Positions 26,394-36,682 of a stretch of DNA of 64,000 nt are shown here, one piece after another (the stretch's first letter is position 1; each line of letters begins with the position of its first letter). Origin of the DNA: Phaeovulum molybdatiresistens (lineage in GTDB: Bacteria > Pseudomonadota > Alphaproteobacteria > Rhodobacterales > Rhodobacteraceae). Location of the stretch: contig NZ_JAMJFX010000013.1 of the NCBI RefSeq assembly GCF_023544865.1, positions 1 through 64,000 of the forward strand, in the 5' to 3' direction. The notes under the pieces are model-generated. The model was not told the origin of the DNA and ran no database searches. It worked only from the letters and a program-made list of their open reading frames with translations. The translations under genes and the position numbers were made by a program.

Positions 26394-27110
26394 ATGTTGG
26401 GCTTTCGCACCCTGGCGGCAATGATGGGCGGGCTTCTGGCCGCCCTGCCCGCGCATGGCGCGACCTTCACCCCGCCGCCGGGCTGCACGCTTCTGGTGAC
26501 GGTGCAATATCGCCAATGCACGGTCGCCAATCACTATAGCTGCGCCAGCGACACCCCCGGCGACCGCTGGATCGCCTATGCCGACGGGCAGGGCCTGTTC
26601 TTTACCAGCCGCATCGACACCGAAACCCGCTGGATGGAATCGATCAGCCATGCCACCGGCGAGGTTGACTGGCTGAACGAAGGCGGATCGGCGGATCACG
26701 CATCCTTCAGCGCGCTTCTGGCGACGGGGCGGGACGATTATGATTTCGTCACCGACAGCAACACCGGCGCGCAGACCCGCTATCGCGGCTTTGACCGGCT
26801 GACCGGTGAGAGCGTGACGATCGACGGTGTCCCGCTGGAACGCTGCGAATTCGACCTGAGCGCCTTTGACGCGGCCGGCAATTTCCTGTCGCGCCGCACG
26901 GGGATGCAATTCATCAACCGCGACATGCGCCTGTTCCTGTCCGATAGCGAAACCATTGAAAACGCGGTCGGCGACCGCGTGACCACGACCCAGCCGCCCG
27001 TCCTGTTCGCCTTCCCGGGCGATGAAGGTTTCGGCGCGGCAGAACCGATCCTTGATTGCGACGCGCTGATGACCGGCACGCCCGCCCGCCCTGTAAGACC
27101 CATCCTGTAG
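26394..27110 (+). CDS. Secreted protein of unknown function between gltD and gltB
   Basis: I do not recognise a family with a known role. The 238-residue product begins with a signal peptide (MLGFRTLAAMMGGLLAALPA, cleavage near AHGA). The mature part has several Cys (CTLLVTVQYRQC, NHYSCASD, LERCEF, LDCDAL), compatible with disulfides in the periplasm. No membrane span or catalytic motif is evident. GGAAGGAT lies before ATG 26394, which supports this start over 26346. It is 60 bases after gltD and 9 bases before gltB on the same strand, so it is co-transcribed with both. The link to nitrogen metabolism is positional only. Confidence 0.75.
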   Translation: MLGFRTLAAMMGGLLAALPAHGATFTPPPGCTLLVTVQYRQCTVANHYSCASDTPGDRWIAYADGQGLFFTSRIDTETRWMESISHATGEVDWLNEGGSADHASFSALLATGRDDYDFVTDSNTGAQTRYRGFDRLTGESVTIDGVPLERCEFDLSAFDAAGNFLSRRTGMQFINRDMRLFLSDSETIENAVGDRVTTTQPPVLFAFPGDEGFGAAEPILDCDALMTGTPARPVRPIL

Positions 27111-27119
27111 GAGGCACTT

Positions 27120-30100
27120 ATGACGAAATACGACGAAACCTGGGTTGCCGCCGAAGAAGCCAAGCGCAAATGGATGGCGGAAAACAGCCTCTACAAAGAG
27201 GATGACGAACATGCCTCGTGCGGGGTGGGGCTGGTGGTGTCGATCGACGGCAAGCCCAGCCGCAAGGTCGTGGAAAACGGCATTGATGCGCTGAAGGCGG
27301 TCTGGCACCGCGGCGCGGTGGATGCCGACGGCAAGACCGGCGACGGCGCGGGCATCCATGTCCAGATCCCGGTGCCCTTCTTCTACGATCAGGTCCGCCG
27401 CACCGGCCATGAACCCGACCTGACCAAGCGCATCGCCGTGGGCCAGATCTTTTTGCCGCGCACCGATTTCGCCGCGCAGGAACGCTGCCGCACCATCGTG
27501 GAAACCGAAGTGCTGCGGATGGGTCATTACATCTATGGCTGGCGGCATGTGCCGGTGGATACATCCGTTCTGGGCGACAAGGCCAATGCCACGCGTCCCG
27601 AAATCGAACAGATCCTGATCCGCTGCGAAAAGGACATCGATGAGGAAACGTTCGAGCGCGAGCTGTATATCATCCGCCGCCGCATCGAAAAGGCGGCCAT
27701 CGCCGCGCAGATCGCGGGCCTTTACTTCTGTTCGCTGTCCTGTCGCAGCATCATCTACAAGGGCATGATGTTGGCCGAACAGGTCGCGGTCTTCTACCCC
27801 GACCTGATGGATGCGCGCTTCGAATCCGCCTTTGCGATCTATCACCAGCGCTATTCCACCAACACCTTCCCGCAGTGGTGGCTGGCGCAGCCCTTCCGCA
27901 TGCTGGCCCATAATGGTGAGATCAACACGCTCAAGGGCAACGTCAACTGGATGAAAAGCCACGAAATCCGCATGGCCTCGGCCGCCTTTGGCGAGATGGC
28001 GGACGAGATCAAGCCGATCATCCCGTCAGGCACGTCCGATTCCGGCGCGCTGGATGCGGTGTTTGAGGTGATGGTGCGGTCGGGCCGCAGCGCACCGATG
28101 ACCAAGACGATGCTGGTGCCCGAAGCCTGGTCCAAGGCCACGACCGACATGCCCAAGGCCTGGCAGGACATGTATGCCTATTGCAACGCGGTGATGGAAC
28201 CCTGGGACGGCCCCGCCGCGCTGGCGATGACCGATGGCCGCTGGGTCTGCGGCGGGCTGGACCGAAACGGCCTGCGCCCAATGCGCTATGTCGTGACCGG
28301 CGACGGCCTGCTGATCGCGGGGTCCGAGGTCGGCATGGTGCCGGTGGATGAGGCGACGGTGCGCGAAAAGGGCGCCCTTGGCCCGGGCCAGATGATCGCC
28401 GTCGACATGCGCGAGGGCAAACTTTTCCACGACACCGCGATCAAGGACCGGCTGGCCAACAGCCAGCCCTTTGGCGACTGGGTGTCCAAGGTCGTCAACC
28501 TTAGCCCGCCGCTGGACGAACTGCCCGAAACCGCGATGTTTTCGGGCGCGGAATTGCGCAAGCGCCAGATCGCCGCGGGCTATTCGGTCGAGGAACTGGA
28601 ACAGGTCCTGGCCCCCATGGCCGAGGATGCGAAAGAGGCCATCGCCTCGATGGGCGATGACACGCCGCCCGCGGTCCTGTCGCGGCAATATCGCCCGCTA
28701 AGCCATTTCTTCCGCCAGAACTTCAGCCAGGTCACCAACCCGCCGATCGACAGCTTGCGCGAAACCCGCGTGATGAGCCTGAAGACGCGGTTCGGCAATC
28801 TCAAGAACGTGCTGGATGAGGACAGCAGCCAGACCGAAATCCTGGTTCTGGAAAGCCCCTTCGTCGCCAATGCCGAATTCGACGAGATGCTGAAATATTT
28901 CGGCGCCAATGTCAGCATGATCGACTGCACCTTCCCCGCAGGGGCCGATCAGGAAGCGCTGCGCGAGGGGCTGGAACGCATCCGGGCCGAGGCCGAGGAT
29001 GCCGTGCGGTCCGGTGCCGGCCATCTGGTGCTGACCGATCAGCATCAGGGCGCGGATCGGGTGGCGATGCCGATGATCCTGGCGACCAGTGCGGTCCACA
29101 GCTGGCTGACCCGCAAGGGGCTGCGGACGTTCTGCTCACTTAACGTGCGGTCGGCGGAATGCATCGACGCGCATTATTTCGCGGTAATGATCGGCTGTGG
29201 CGCGACCACGGTGAACCCCTATCTGGCGCAGGATTCGATCGCCGACCGGATCGAACGCGGTCTGCTGGAGGGCAGCCTGGTCGAGGCCATCCGCCGTTAC
29301 CGCGAGGCGATCGACGCGGGCCTTTTGAAGATCATGGCCAAGATGGGGATTTCGGTGCTGTCGTCCTATCGCGGCGGCCTGAACTTTGAGGCCGTGGGCC
29401 TGTCGCGCGCGATGGTGGCGGAATATTTCCCCGGCATGCACAGCCGCATTTCCGGCATCGGCCTGCACGGCATCCAGCACAAGCTGGAAGAGGTTCACGC
29501 CAAGGGCTGGAAAGGCGGGCAAGACGTGCTGCCGATCGGCGGCTTCTACAAGGCGCGCCGCACCGGCGAAAAGCACGCCTGGGAAGCGCAGACGATGCAC
29601 ATGCTGCAATCGGCCTGCGACCGCGCCAGCTATGACCTGTGGAAACAATATTCCGCCGCGATGCGGGCCAACCCGCCGATCCACATCCGCGACCTGCTGG
29701 ACATCAAGTCGCTGGGCAAACCCGTGCCGATCGAGGAGGTGGAGAGCATCACCTCGATCCGCAAGCGGTTCGTGACGCCGGGCATGTCGCTTGGGGCCCT
29801 GTCGCCCGAGGCGCATATGACGCTGAACATCGCCATGAACCGCATCGGCGCGAAATCCGACAGCGGCGAGGGTGGCGAGGATCCCGCGCACCACATGCCG
29901 CTGCCCAATGGCGACAACCCCAGCGCCAAGATCAAGCAGGTCGCCTCGGGCCGGTTCGGCGTGACGGCGGAATATCTGAACGCCTGCGAGGAACTGGAGA
30001 TCAAGGTGGCCCAGGGCGCCAAGCCCGGCGAGGGTGGCCAGCTGCCCGGCATGAAGGTGACCGAGCTGATCGCCCGGCTGCGCCATTCGACCAAGGGTGT

Positions 30101-31661
30101 GACGCTGATCTCGCCCCCGCCGCACCACGATATCTATTCCATCGAAGACCTCGCGCAGCTGATCTATGACCTGAAACAGATCAACCCGCGCGCCAAGGTG
30201 ACGGTCAAGCTGGTGGCGTCTTCGGGCGTGGGCACGATCGCGGCCGGGGTGGCCAAGGCCAAGGCCGACATCATCCTGATTTCCGGCCACAACGGCGGCA
30301 CCGGGGCCAGCCCCGCCACGTCCATCAAATATGCGGGCCTGCCCTGGGAAATGGGCCTGACCGAGGCGCATCAGGTTCTGGCAATGAACAACCTGCGTGA
30401 ACGCGTCACCCTGCGGACCGATGGTGGCCTGCGCACCGGGCGCGACATCGTGATGGCGGCGATGATGGGGGCCGAGGAATTCGGCATCGGCACCGCCGCG
30501 CTGATCGCGATGGGCTGTATCATGGTGCGCCAGTGCCAGGCGAACACCTGCCCGGTGGGCGTCTGCACGCAGGATCCGGCCCTGCGCGCGCGCTTCAGCG
30601 GCAGCGCCGACAAGGTGGTGAACCTGATCACCTTCTACGCGCAAGAGGTGCGGGAAATCCTCGCCTCAATCGGCGCGCGGTCCTTGGATGAGGTGATCGG
30701 CCGGGCCGACCTGCTGACCCAGGTCAGCCGCGGGTCCGCGTATCTGGATGATCTGGACCTGAACCCGCTGCTGATCACCGTCGATGGCTGGGACAAGATC
30801 GTCTATGATCGGTCCAAGCCCCGCAACTTCGTGCCCGACACGCTGGATGCCGAAATCATCCGCGACGGCGCGCGCTTCTTCGAGGATGGCGAAAAGATGC
30901 AGCTGTCCTATGCCGTGCGCAACACCCACCGCACCATCGGCACACGCGCGTCCAGCCATATCGTCAAGCGCTTTGGCATGCGCAACAACCTGCAGCCCGA
31001 CCATCTGACGGTCAAGCTGACGGGGTCTTGCGGCCAATCGCTGGGTGCCTTTGCCGCGCCGGGGCTGAAGATCGAGGTGTCGGGCGATGCGAACGACTAT
31101 GTCGGCAAGGGCCTGTCGGGCGGGATGATCGTGGTGCGGCCCCCGATGAATTCGCCGCTGACCGCCTCGGACAACACGATCATCGGAAACACCGTGCTTT
31201 ACGGGGCGACCGATGGCCATCTGTTCGCGGCGGGCCGTGCGGGCGAGCGGTTTGCCGTGCGCAATTCGGGCGCGAAGGTCGTGGTCGAGGGCTGTGGCAC
31301 CAACGGTTGCGAATACATGACCGGCGGTGTGGCGGTGATCCTGGGCCGGATAGGCGCGAACTTTGGCGCGGGCATGACCGGGGGCATGGCCTATCTGTAT
31401 GATCCCGAAGGCGTTGCCTTGGATTACATGAACCTGGAAAGCTTGGTGACCTGTGCGGTGTCGCATCCGCATTGGGAAGCACAGTTGAAGGGCCTGATCG
31501 AACGTCACGCGGCCGAAACCGGCAGCCGCAAGGCCGCCGAGATCGTGCAGAACTGGCAGGCCGAGCGCGGCAATTTCCTGCAGGTCTGCCCCAAGGAGAT
31601 GCTGATCCACCTGCCCCACCCGCTTAGCGCCGAGGCCGAACGCGCCATCCCGGCCGAGTGA
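27120..31661 (+). CDS. gltB: Glutamate synthase large subunit
   Basis: Converts glutamine and 2-oxoglutarate to two glutamates together with GltD. The protein of 1513 residues begins with a short propeptide; maturation exposes the nucleophilic Cys in EHASCGVGLVV (residue 34) of the class II amidotransferase domain. The synthase domain has GAKSDSGEGGEDPAH and GGTGASPATSIKYAG, followed by the 3Fe-4S loop MVRQCQANTCPVGVCTQD. The C-terminal beta-helix contains repeated GG motifs (KGLSGGMIVV, MTGGVAVILGRIGANFGAGM). AGGAGG precedes the ATG. A strong hairpin follows. Confidence 0.97.
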   Translation: MTKYDETWVAAEEAKRKWMAENSLYKEDDEHASCGVGLVVSIDGKPSRKVVENGIDALKAVWHRGAVDADGKTGDGAGIHVQIPVPFFYDQVRRTGHEPDLTKRIAVGQIFLPRTDFAAQERCRTIVETEVLRMGHYIYGWRHVPVDTSVLGDKANATRPEIEQILIRCEKDIDEETFERELYIIRRRIEKAAIAAQIAGLYFCSLSCRSIIYKGMMLAEQVAVFYPDLMDARFESAFAIYHQRYSTNTFPQWWLAQPFRMLAHNGEINTLKGNVNWMKSHEIRMASAAFGEMADEIKPIIPSGTSDSGALDAVFEVMVRSGRSAPMTKTMLVPEAWSKATTDMPKAWQDMYAYCNAVMEPWDGPAALAMTDGRWVCGGLDRNGLRPMRYVVTGDGLLIAGSEVGMVPVDEATVREKGALGPGQMIAVDMREGKLFHDTAIKDRLANSQPFGDWVSKVVNLSPPLDELPETAMFSGAELRKRQIAAGYSVEELEQVLAPMAEDAKEAIASMGDDTPPAVLSRQYRPLSHFFRQNFSQVTNPPIDSLRETRVMSLKTRFGNLKNVLDEDSSQTEILVLESPFVANAEFDEMLKYFGANVSMIDCTFPAGADQEALREGLERIRAEAEDAVRSGAGHLVLTDQHQGADRVAMPMILATSAVHSWLTRKGLRTFCSLNVRSAECIDAHYFAVMIGCGATTVNPYLAQDSIADRIERGLLEGSLVEAIRRYREAIDAGLLKIMAKMGISVLSSYRGGLNFEAVGLSRAMVAEYFPGMHSRISGIGLHGIQHKLEEVHAKGWKGGQDVLPIGGFYKARRTGEKHAWEAQTMHMLQSACDRASYDLWKQYSAAMRANPPIHIRDLLDIKSLGKPVPIEEVESITSIRKRFVTPGMSLGALSPEAHMTLNIAMNRIGAKSDSGEGGEDPAHHMPLPNGDNPSAKIKQVASGRFGVTAEYLNACEELEIKVAQGAKPGEGGQLPGMKVTELIARLRHSTKGVTLISPPPHHDIYSIEDLAQLIYDLKQINPRAKVTVKLVASSGVGTIAAGVAKAKADIILISGHNGGTGASPATSIKYAGLPWEMGLTEAHQVLAMNNLRERVTLRTDGGLRTGRDIVMAAMMGAEEFGIGTAALIAMGCIMVRQCQANTCPVGVCTQDPALRARFSGSADKVVNLITFYAQEVREILASIGARSLDEVIGRADLLTQVSRGSAYLDDLDLNPLLITVDGWDKIVYDRSKPRNFVPDTLDAEIIRDGARFFEDGEKMQLSYAVRNTHRTIGTRASSHIVKRFGMRNNLQPDHLTVKLTGSCGQSLGAFAAPGLKIEVSGDANDYVGKGLSGGMIVVRPPMNSPLTASDNTIIGNTVLYGATDGHLFAAGRAGERFAVRNSGAKVVVEGCGTNGCEYMTGGVAVILGRIGANFGAGMTGGMAYLYDPEGVALDYMNLESLVTCAVSHPHWEAQLKGLIERHAAETGSRKAAEIVQNWQAERGNFLQVCPKEMLIHLPHPLSAEAERAIPAE

Positions 31662-31681
31662 CGCGGCACCAAAGACTGTCA

Positions 31682-31708
31682 AGGGGCGGGGCCAATGGTC
31701 CCGCCCCT
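31682..31708 (+). terminator. Hairpin terminator after gltB
   Basis: AGGGGCGGGGCC pairs with GGTCCCGCCCCT around AAT: a 12-base stem with one G-T pair, 20 bases after the gltB stop. A T-run is missing, so termination may be partial. Confidence 0.55.
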
Positions 31709-31818
31709 CTGCATTATCCCAAAGATACACCGACCATCCAAAAGGTTAATATTTCCCTTTGCCGGGCCAGACTTCCGTGGCAGCATGTTTGGTGGGGAAA
31801 TGTAAGCGGGCGGTAATT

Positions 31819-32745
31819 ATGGCGATTTTTCAGGATCAGTTCTATTTGTTGGACCCGGCCAATCCCCCACCCGCCGGAACCACGCTTTCCGTTCTGTTCC
31901 TGACAATCGATGACAACAACAACAACCTTCTGAACACGACCCCATCGGACAACGCCTCAAATCGCGATCTGATCGATGGCGTCCGCGTTATAGGGGTTTA
32001 CGTGAACGATACGATCACGGTCGAGGTGGACGGCGAAACGCAGACCATCACGGGCGTGACCTTTCATCTGGCGGACGGGCGGCGGCTTTTCACGCCCATT
32101 GACGGGTCAAAACTGAACCCTGCGGTCTTTGTCAGCTCCACCTCTGTGCCGAATTCGACACAGATTTCCCCAGACGCACTTGGCATTCCCTGCTTCACCG
32201 CGGGCACGTTGATCGACACGCCCGAAGGGCGAAAGCCGGTGGAATGGCTGCGCCCGGGCGATCTGGTCAGCACGCGCGATCATGGCGCGCAACCCCTGCG
32301 CTGGGTCGGCAAGCGAAAGGTTGACGCCTGGCGCGACCACGCCCCCATCCGTTTTGAACCCGGCGCCATCGACAACCCCGAGGCTATCGAGGTTTCCCCG
32401 CAGCACCGCATGCTGTTGTGCGGCTGGCGGGCCGAAATCCATCTGGGCGCGCCAGAGGTGCTGATTGCGGCCAAGCATCTGATCAACGGCCACAGCGTCC
32501 GCCGCGCGCCGCGCGCGAACGTGACCTATGTCCACCTGCTGCTGGACCGACACGAAATCCTGACCGCCAATGGCGCCGCCAGCGAAAGCTTTTTCCCCGG
32601 CGACACCATCCTTGAATCCGATCCCGCGCTGCGGGCCGAACTGGTCGCCATTGGCGCGTTGATGGCAGATGGCCGCGCGGCACCGCACTGGCGGCTCGCG
32701 CGGCCGCTTGCTCATGGGTCGCTCGCACAGCTTCTGTCGGCTTGA
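31819..32745 (+). CDS. Hint-domain (Hedgehog/intein-type) protein
   Basis: Residues 125 onward form a Hint fold: CFTAGTLIDTPEGRKPVEWL starts with the nucleophile-position Cys125, followed by RPGDLVSTRDHG, the ISPQHRML-like block (VSPQHRMLLCGW) and TYVHLLLDRHEILTANGAAS. Stand-alone Hint proteins of this type are common in Rhodobacterales; their role is not known. The first 124 residues are a separate domain rich in Asp, Asn and Thr (TIDDNNNNLLNTTPSD), without a signal peptide. The start is ATG at 31819. The protein may cleave itself at Cys125, since Hint domains can, but no C-terminal splice junction was found. Confidence 0.85.
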   Translation: MAIFQDQFYLLDPANPPPAGTTLSVLFLTIDDNNNNLLNTTPSDNASNRDLIDGVRVIGVYVNDTITVEVDGETQTITGVTFHLADGRRLFTPIDGSKLNPAVFVSSTSVPNSTQISPDALGIPCFTAGTLIDTPEGRKPVEWLRPGDLVSTRDHGAQPLRWVGKRKVDAWRDHAPIRFEPGAIDNPEAIEVSPQHRMLLCGWRAEIHLGAPEVLIAAKHLINGHSVRRAPRANVTYVHLLLDRHEILTANGAASESFFPGDTILESDPALRAELVAIGALMADGRAAPHWRLARPLAHGSLAQLLSA

Positions 32746-32775
32746 CCATCGCGGCGGCGCGTGACTTATGGCGGC

Positions 32776-33510
32776 ATGGCGCGCAAGAAGTCCTTGAAGA
32801 AAACGGCTGCAAAGCCCGGCCTGCCGGCGCTTCTCTGGCGGCGACCCAAGGCTTGGGCGCTGCGCTGGGGGCTGCGCGTGCTGGTCGGGGTTGCGGCGGT
32901 CTATCTGGCGCTGGTCGTGCTTTACACCGTGGTCAACCCGCCCACCACGCTGACCATCTGGTCCGAGGCGCGGCGCCTTGGCGGGGTTGACCGGCAATGG
33001 ACCCCGCTAGAAGACATCGCCCCCGTCATGGCCCGTTCGGTCGTGGCGGCCGAGGATGCGAATTTCTGTCGCCACTGGGGCTTTGACATGCGCGCGATCC
33101 GGCTGGCGCTGGATGAAGGCGCGAACCGCGGCGCGTCAACGCTGACGCAGCAGGTGGTGAAGAATGTCTTCCTGTGGCAGGGCCGCAGCTGGCTGCGCAA
33201 GGCGATGGAGGCGGCCCTGACCCCGGCGGTCGAGGCAGTCTGGTCCAAGCGGCGCATCCTTGAGGTTTATCTGAACGTCGCGGAATTCGACGAAGGCGTC
33301 TTTGGCGTGAATGCCGCGGCCTTCCGCTATTTCCGCACCACGCCCGACAAGCTGACGGCGCGACAGGCGGCGCTGCTGGCGGCTGTACTGCCCAACCCCA
33401 AGGAACGCAGCGCGGCCAAGCCCTCGGCCTTTGTGTCGCGCCGCGCGCAGTCGATCGAGGATGGGGCAGCGACCATCCGCAGGGACGGGCGCGCAGATTG
33501 CTTTGAATGA
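32776..33510 (+). CDS. mtgA: Monofunctional biosynthetic peptidoglycan transglycosylase
   Basis: Polymerises lipid II glycan strands at the inner membrane. One N-terminal membrane anchor is visible ([20 protein letters not shown]). The GT51 motifs follow: [16 protein letters not shown] (catalytic Glu in the first motif), [29 protein letters not shown] and [20 protein letters not shown]. No transpeptidase domain is present. ATG at 32776 is preferred; a GTG at 32761 would add five residues. The next feature is tRNA-Pro on the other strand. Confidence 0.95.
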   Translation: MARKKSLKKTAAKPGLPALLWRRPKAWALRWGLRVLVGVAAVYLALVVLYTVVNPPTTLTIWSEARRLGGVDRQWTPLEDIAPVMARSVVAAEDANFCRHWGFDMRAIRLALDEGANRGASTLTQQVVKNVFLWQGRSWLRKAMEAALTPAVEAVWSKRRILEVYLNVAEFDEGVFGVNAAAFRYFRTTPDKLTARQAALLAAVLPNPKERSAAKPSAFVSRRAQSIEDGAATIRRDGRADCFE

Positions 33511-33568
33511 CCGAACGGGCGCCCTGCCCCGTGGCCTGACCCAAACCATTTGAAATATGCGGGAAAAC

Positions 33569-33645
33569 TGGTCGGAGCGAGAGGATTCGAACCTCCGACC
33601 CCCTGCTCCCGAAGCAGGTGCGCTACCAGGCTGCGCTACGCTCCG
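33569..33645 (-). tRNA. tRNA-Pro (anticodon CGG)
   Basis: The acceptor arm CGGAGCG (33639-33645) pairs with CGCTCCG, followed by A and an encoded CCA at 33569. The anticodon stem CCTGC/GCAGG closes the loop TTCGGGA with anticodon CGG, and the T-loop has TTCGAAT. Length is 77 bases. Confidence 0.95.
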
Positions 33646-33786
33646 ACCGTGTGGGCGGGGGTTACCGCTTCGCAGCGGCTTTTGCAAGCGGCTTTTGCAG
33701 CATGACAGGCCACAAGACACATGCAGCCGCATCCGCTTGCGAAACCGGGCCACCCCCGCGAAGATTGGCGGGCTTTGGAGGGCGGG

Positions 33787-35331
33787 ATGAATCAGGCGTT
33801 GCTGCAGTTTCTGGGTGGAATCGGGCTGTTCCTTTTCGGGATGGAGGTGATGACCGTTTCCCTGCGCGAAATCGCCTCGGGCAGCCTGCGCCGGATGCTG
33901 GCGCGCTTTACCGAAACCCCGCTGAAAGGCACGATCACCGGCGCGGCGGCCACGGTCGTGGTGCAAAGTTCCACCGCCATCACGCTGACGACGATCGGCT
34001 TTGTCGGCGCCGGGCTGATCGGCTTTTCGCAAGCCTTGGGCGTGTTGTTCGGTGCCAATATCGGCACAACGGTGACCGGCTGGATCGTGATGCTGGTGGG
34101 CTTCAAGCTGAAGCTGGGCCTTGCCGCCCTGCCCGGCCTGTTCGTGGCCAGCCTGATGGCCGTGCTGGGCAATGGCCGCATCGAACGCGCGGGCCGTGTT
34201 CTGGCGGGGCTCAGCCTGCTGTTCATCGGGCTGGACATGATGCAGGGCGCGATGGTGGGGCTAGAGGGGCGGCTGACACCCGACATGCTGCCCGGCGATG
34301 GCTGGCTTGGCCGGCTGGCGCTGGTGGGGATCGGGATCGTGCTGGTGACGCTGACGCAATCATCATCTGCGGGGACGGCGATGATCCTGGTGATGCTTGG
34401 CTCAGGCGCGGTCACTTTCGCGCAAGGCGCCGCGATGATGATCGGGATGAACATCGGCACCACTTTGACAGCGGTGGTCGCGGCCATCGGCGGCGGGCGT
34501 GCGATGCGCATGACGGCGCTGGCGAACCTGCTGTTCAACCTGGGCACCGCGCTTCTGGCCTTTCCGTTGCTGGATGCCGCCGCGCCGCTGCTGCATGGCA
34601 CTGCGCTGGGACGCGATGACCAGACCGCATTGGTGCTGTTTCATACCGGGTTCAACCTTCTGGGAACGTTGGTCTTCCTTCCCCTGACCAGTCGTTTCGC
34701 GGCCTTTGTCGAATGGCTGGTGCCGGAACGGCGCGTAGCGCTTGCCGCACCGCTGGACCCGCGGCTGTTGCCGGATGAGGGCGCCGCGATGGATGCCGCG
34801 CAAGCGGTGGTTCAGGCAATCGCACGCGCGGTCTTTGCCGCGCTGGCCAGCGCGCTTGGCCCGGCGCGCGATTTTCGCGGTCTTTCGACGCTGGGCGCGC
34901 AGGTGCAGCCCGCCTTGGCAGAGCTTGAGGATTATCTGGCCCGGATCCGCGTGCCCCCCGATCGCAAGACCGATCTGGCGCGCTATTCGGCGCTGCTGCA
35001 CGCATTTGACCACCTGTCGCGCCTGTTGGCCCGTTCGGGGGAACACAACCGCATCGCCACATTAACGGTGGATCACCAGCTGTTGCGGCCCGGGGCGGCG
35101 CTTGCGGCATCACTGATCCGCGACCTGCCGGCGGACCGGCGCGAACGTTTGGCCGTGCTGATCACCAACCGCGCCAAGCGGCATCGTCGCGGGGTTCTGT
35201 TGCGCGAACATGCCGGGCTTATCCCGGTGTCGGACCTGTTTCCCCTGACCGATGCGATCCGCTGGCTGGAACGTGTGGCCCACCATGCCGCCCGCGTCAC
35301 CCTTTACGCCGAAAAGGCCCTGCATAAATGA
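33787..35331 (+). CDS. Na+/phosphate cotransporter family protein with PhoU-like tail
   Basis: Inner-membrane protein of the NaPi family. Two inverted repeats carry the QSS motif: [20 protein letters not shown] and [17 protein letters not shown], each followed by NIGTT ([22 protein letters not shown]). About eight or nine hydrophobic segments precede a soluble C-terminal region (from about residue 340) with helical PhoU-like character ([19 protein letters not shown]). ATG at 33787 follows GGAGGGCGGG and gives 514 residues. A perfect 13-base hairpin follows the stop. Phosphate uptake or export is inferred from the family. Confidence 0.88.
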   Translation: MNQALLQFLGGIGLFLFGMEVMTVSLREIASGSLRRMLARFTETPLKGTITGAAATVVVQSSTAITLTTIGFVGAGLIGFSQALGVLFGANIGTTVTGWIVMLVGFKLKLGLAALPGLFVASLMAVLGNGRIERAGRVLAGLSLLFIGLDMMQGAMVGLEGRLTPDMLPGDGWLGRLALVGIGIVLVTLTQSSSAGTAMILVMLGSGAVTFAQGAAMMIGMNIGTTLTAVVAAIGGGRAMRMTALANLLFNLGTALLAFPLLDAAAPLLHGTALGRDDQTALVLFHTGFNLLGTLVFLPLTSRFAAFVEWLVPERRVALAAPLDPRLLPDEGAAMDAAQAVVQAIARAVFAALASALGPARDFRGLSTLGAQVQPALAELEDYLARIRVPPDRKTDLARYSALLHAFDHLSRLLARSGEHNRIATLTVDHQLLRPGAALAASLIRDLPADRRERLAVLITNRAKRHRRGVLLREHAGLIPVSDLFPLTDAIRWLERVAHHAARVTLYAEKALHK

Positions 35332-35362
35332 CAAAGGCCCGCGCGTGATGCGCGGGCCTTTG
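35332..35362. terminator. Bidirectional terminator between Na/Pi transporter and leuB
   Basis: CAAAGGCCCGCGC and GCGCGGGCCTTTG form a perfect 13-base stem with a 5-base loop GTGAT. It lies between the convergent Na/Pi gene and leuB, with A/T ends on each side, and can serve both. Confidence 0.8.
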
Positions 35363-35379
35363 ACCGGATGTGTCGCGGA

Positions 35380-36486
35380 TCAGAGGCTGGCGTCCAGCGC
35401 CGCGATGATCTTGTCGCCCATCTCTGTGGTCGAAACGGGCACACCGCCTTCGGGGCCCATCAGATCGGCGGTGCGGGCGCCATCGGCCAGAACCTTTTCC
35501 ACGGCCTTTTCAACGCGGGTGGCTTCGTCGCCCAAGTCGAAGGAATACCGCAGCGCCATCGCGAAGGACAGAATGCAGGCGATCGGGTTGGCCTTGCCCT
35601 GGCCCGCGATGTCGGGGGCAGACCCGTGCACGGGTTCATACAGCGCCTTCGGGCGACCGTTGGCCATCGGCGCGCCAAGGCTGGCCGAGGGCAGCATGCC
35701 AAGGCTGCCGGTCAGCATCGCGGCCAGGTCCGACAGCAAATCGCCGAACAGGTTGTCGGTCACGATCACGTCGAACTGCTTGGGCCAGCGGGTCAGCTGC
35801 ATCGCGCCCGCATCGGCATACATGTGCGACAATTCCACATCCGGGTATTCGGTATCGTGGACCTTCTGCACCACCTCGCGCCACAGGATGCCGGATTCCA
35901 TCACATTGGCCTTCTCCATCGAGCAGACCTTGTTGCCGCGCTTGCTGGCCAGTTCAAACGCCGAGCGGGCGACGCGGGCGATTTCGCTTTCGGTGTAGCG
36001 CTGGGTGTTGATGCCCACGCGTTCATTGCCCTCGGTGAAGATACCGCGCGGTTCGCCGAAATAGACGCCCGAGGTCAGTTCGCGCACGATCATGATATCA
36101 AGACCCGCGACCACGTCCTTTTTCAGCGAGGAAAAATCGGCCAGCGCGTCAAAGCACTGCGCAGGGCGCAGGTTGGCATACAGGTCCATTTCCTTGCGCA
36201 GGCGCAGCAGGCCGCGTTCGGGCTTCACGCTGAAATCGAGGTTGTCGTATTTCGGGCCGCCCACGGCGCCCAGCAGGACCGCATCCACCGCCTGAGCCTT
36301 GGCCATCGTGTCATCATGCAGCGGCGTGCCATGCGCATCATAGGCGCAGCCGCCCACCAGATCTTCGGACACGTCAAAGGTGATGCCGCGCTTGGCGTCG
36401 AACCAGCCGATGATCTTTTTCACCTCGGCCATGACTTCGGGGCCGATGCCGTCACCGGCGAGGATAAGGAGGGAGGGGTTCGCCAT
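35380..36486 (-). CDS. leuB: 3-isopropylmalate dehydrogenase
   Basis: NAD-dependent oxidative decarboxylation of 3-isopropylmalate in leucine synthesis. The N-terminus [20 protein letters not shown], the loop [13 protein letters not shown], the arginine-containing [20 protein letters not shown] and the [20 protein letters not shown] signature with the metal-binding Asp residues are all present. The 368-residue length is typical. leuC and leuD lie about 3.2 kb away on the same strand, separated by unrelated genes. Confidence 0.96.
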   Translation of the reverse strand: MANPSLLILAGDGIGPEVMAEVKKIIGWFDAKRGITFDVSEDLVGGCAYDAHGTPLHDDTMAKAQAVDAVLLGAVGGPKYDNLDFSVKPERGLLRLRKEMDLYANLRPAQCFDALADFSSLKKDVVAGLDIMIVRELTSGVYFGEPRGIFTEGNERVGINTQRYTESEIARVARSAFELASKRGNKVCSMEKANVMESGILWREVVQKVHDTEYPDVELSHMYADAGAMQLTRWPKQFDVIVTDNLFGDLLSDLAAMLTGSLGMLPSASLGAPMANGRPKALYEPVHGSAPDIAGQGKANPIACILSFAMALRYSFDLGDEATRVEKAVEKVLADGARTADLMGPEGGVPVSTTEMGDKIIAALDASL

Positions 36487-36682
36487 GGGGATCTCCGGTC
36501 AAATGGGGTCGCAAGCGGCGTAGCCAAAGGGGGACGCGGGGTCAAGCGCGCTTGCGGTAACGGCCCGGTCGGCGGGCTTTGGCCGAAGGGCCGGCAAGGT
36601 TCCGCGCGTAGGCAAACGGCCCCCTCGCCCCGCCGGGCCGGGCGGTCCATGCTGCGCCAAAAGATGGCAGGATGGGCAGGGC

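Noticed and set aside
24855..27962. 1035-codon minus-strand frame opposite gltD and gltB
   Set aside because: It is rich in His, Arg, Gly and Asp and is a codon-bias shadow of strongly supported genes on the plus strand. It has no motif.
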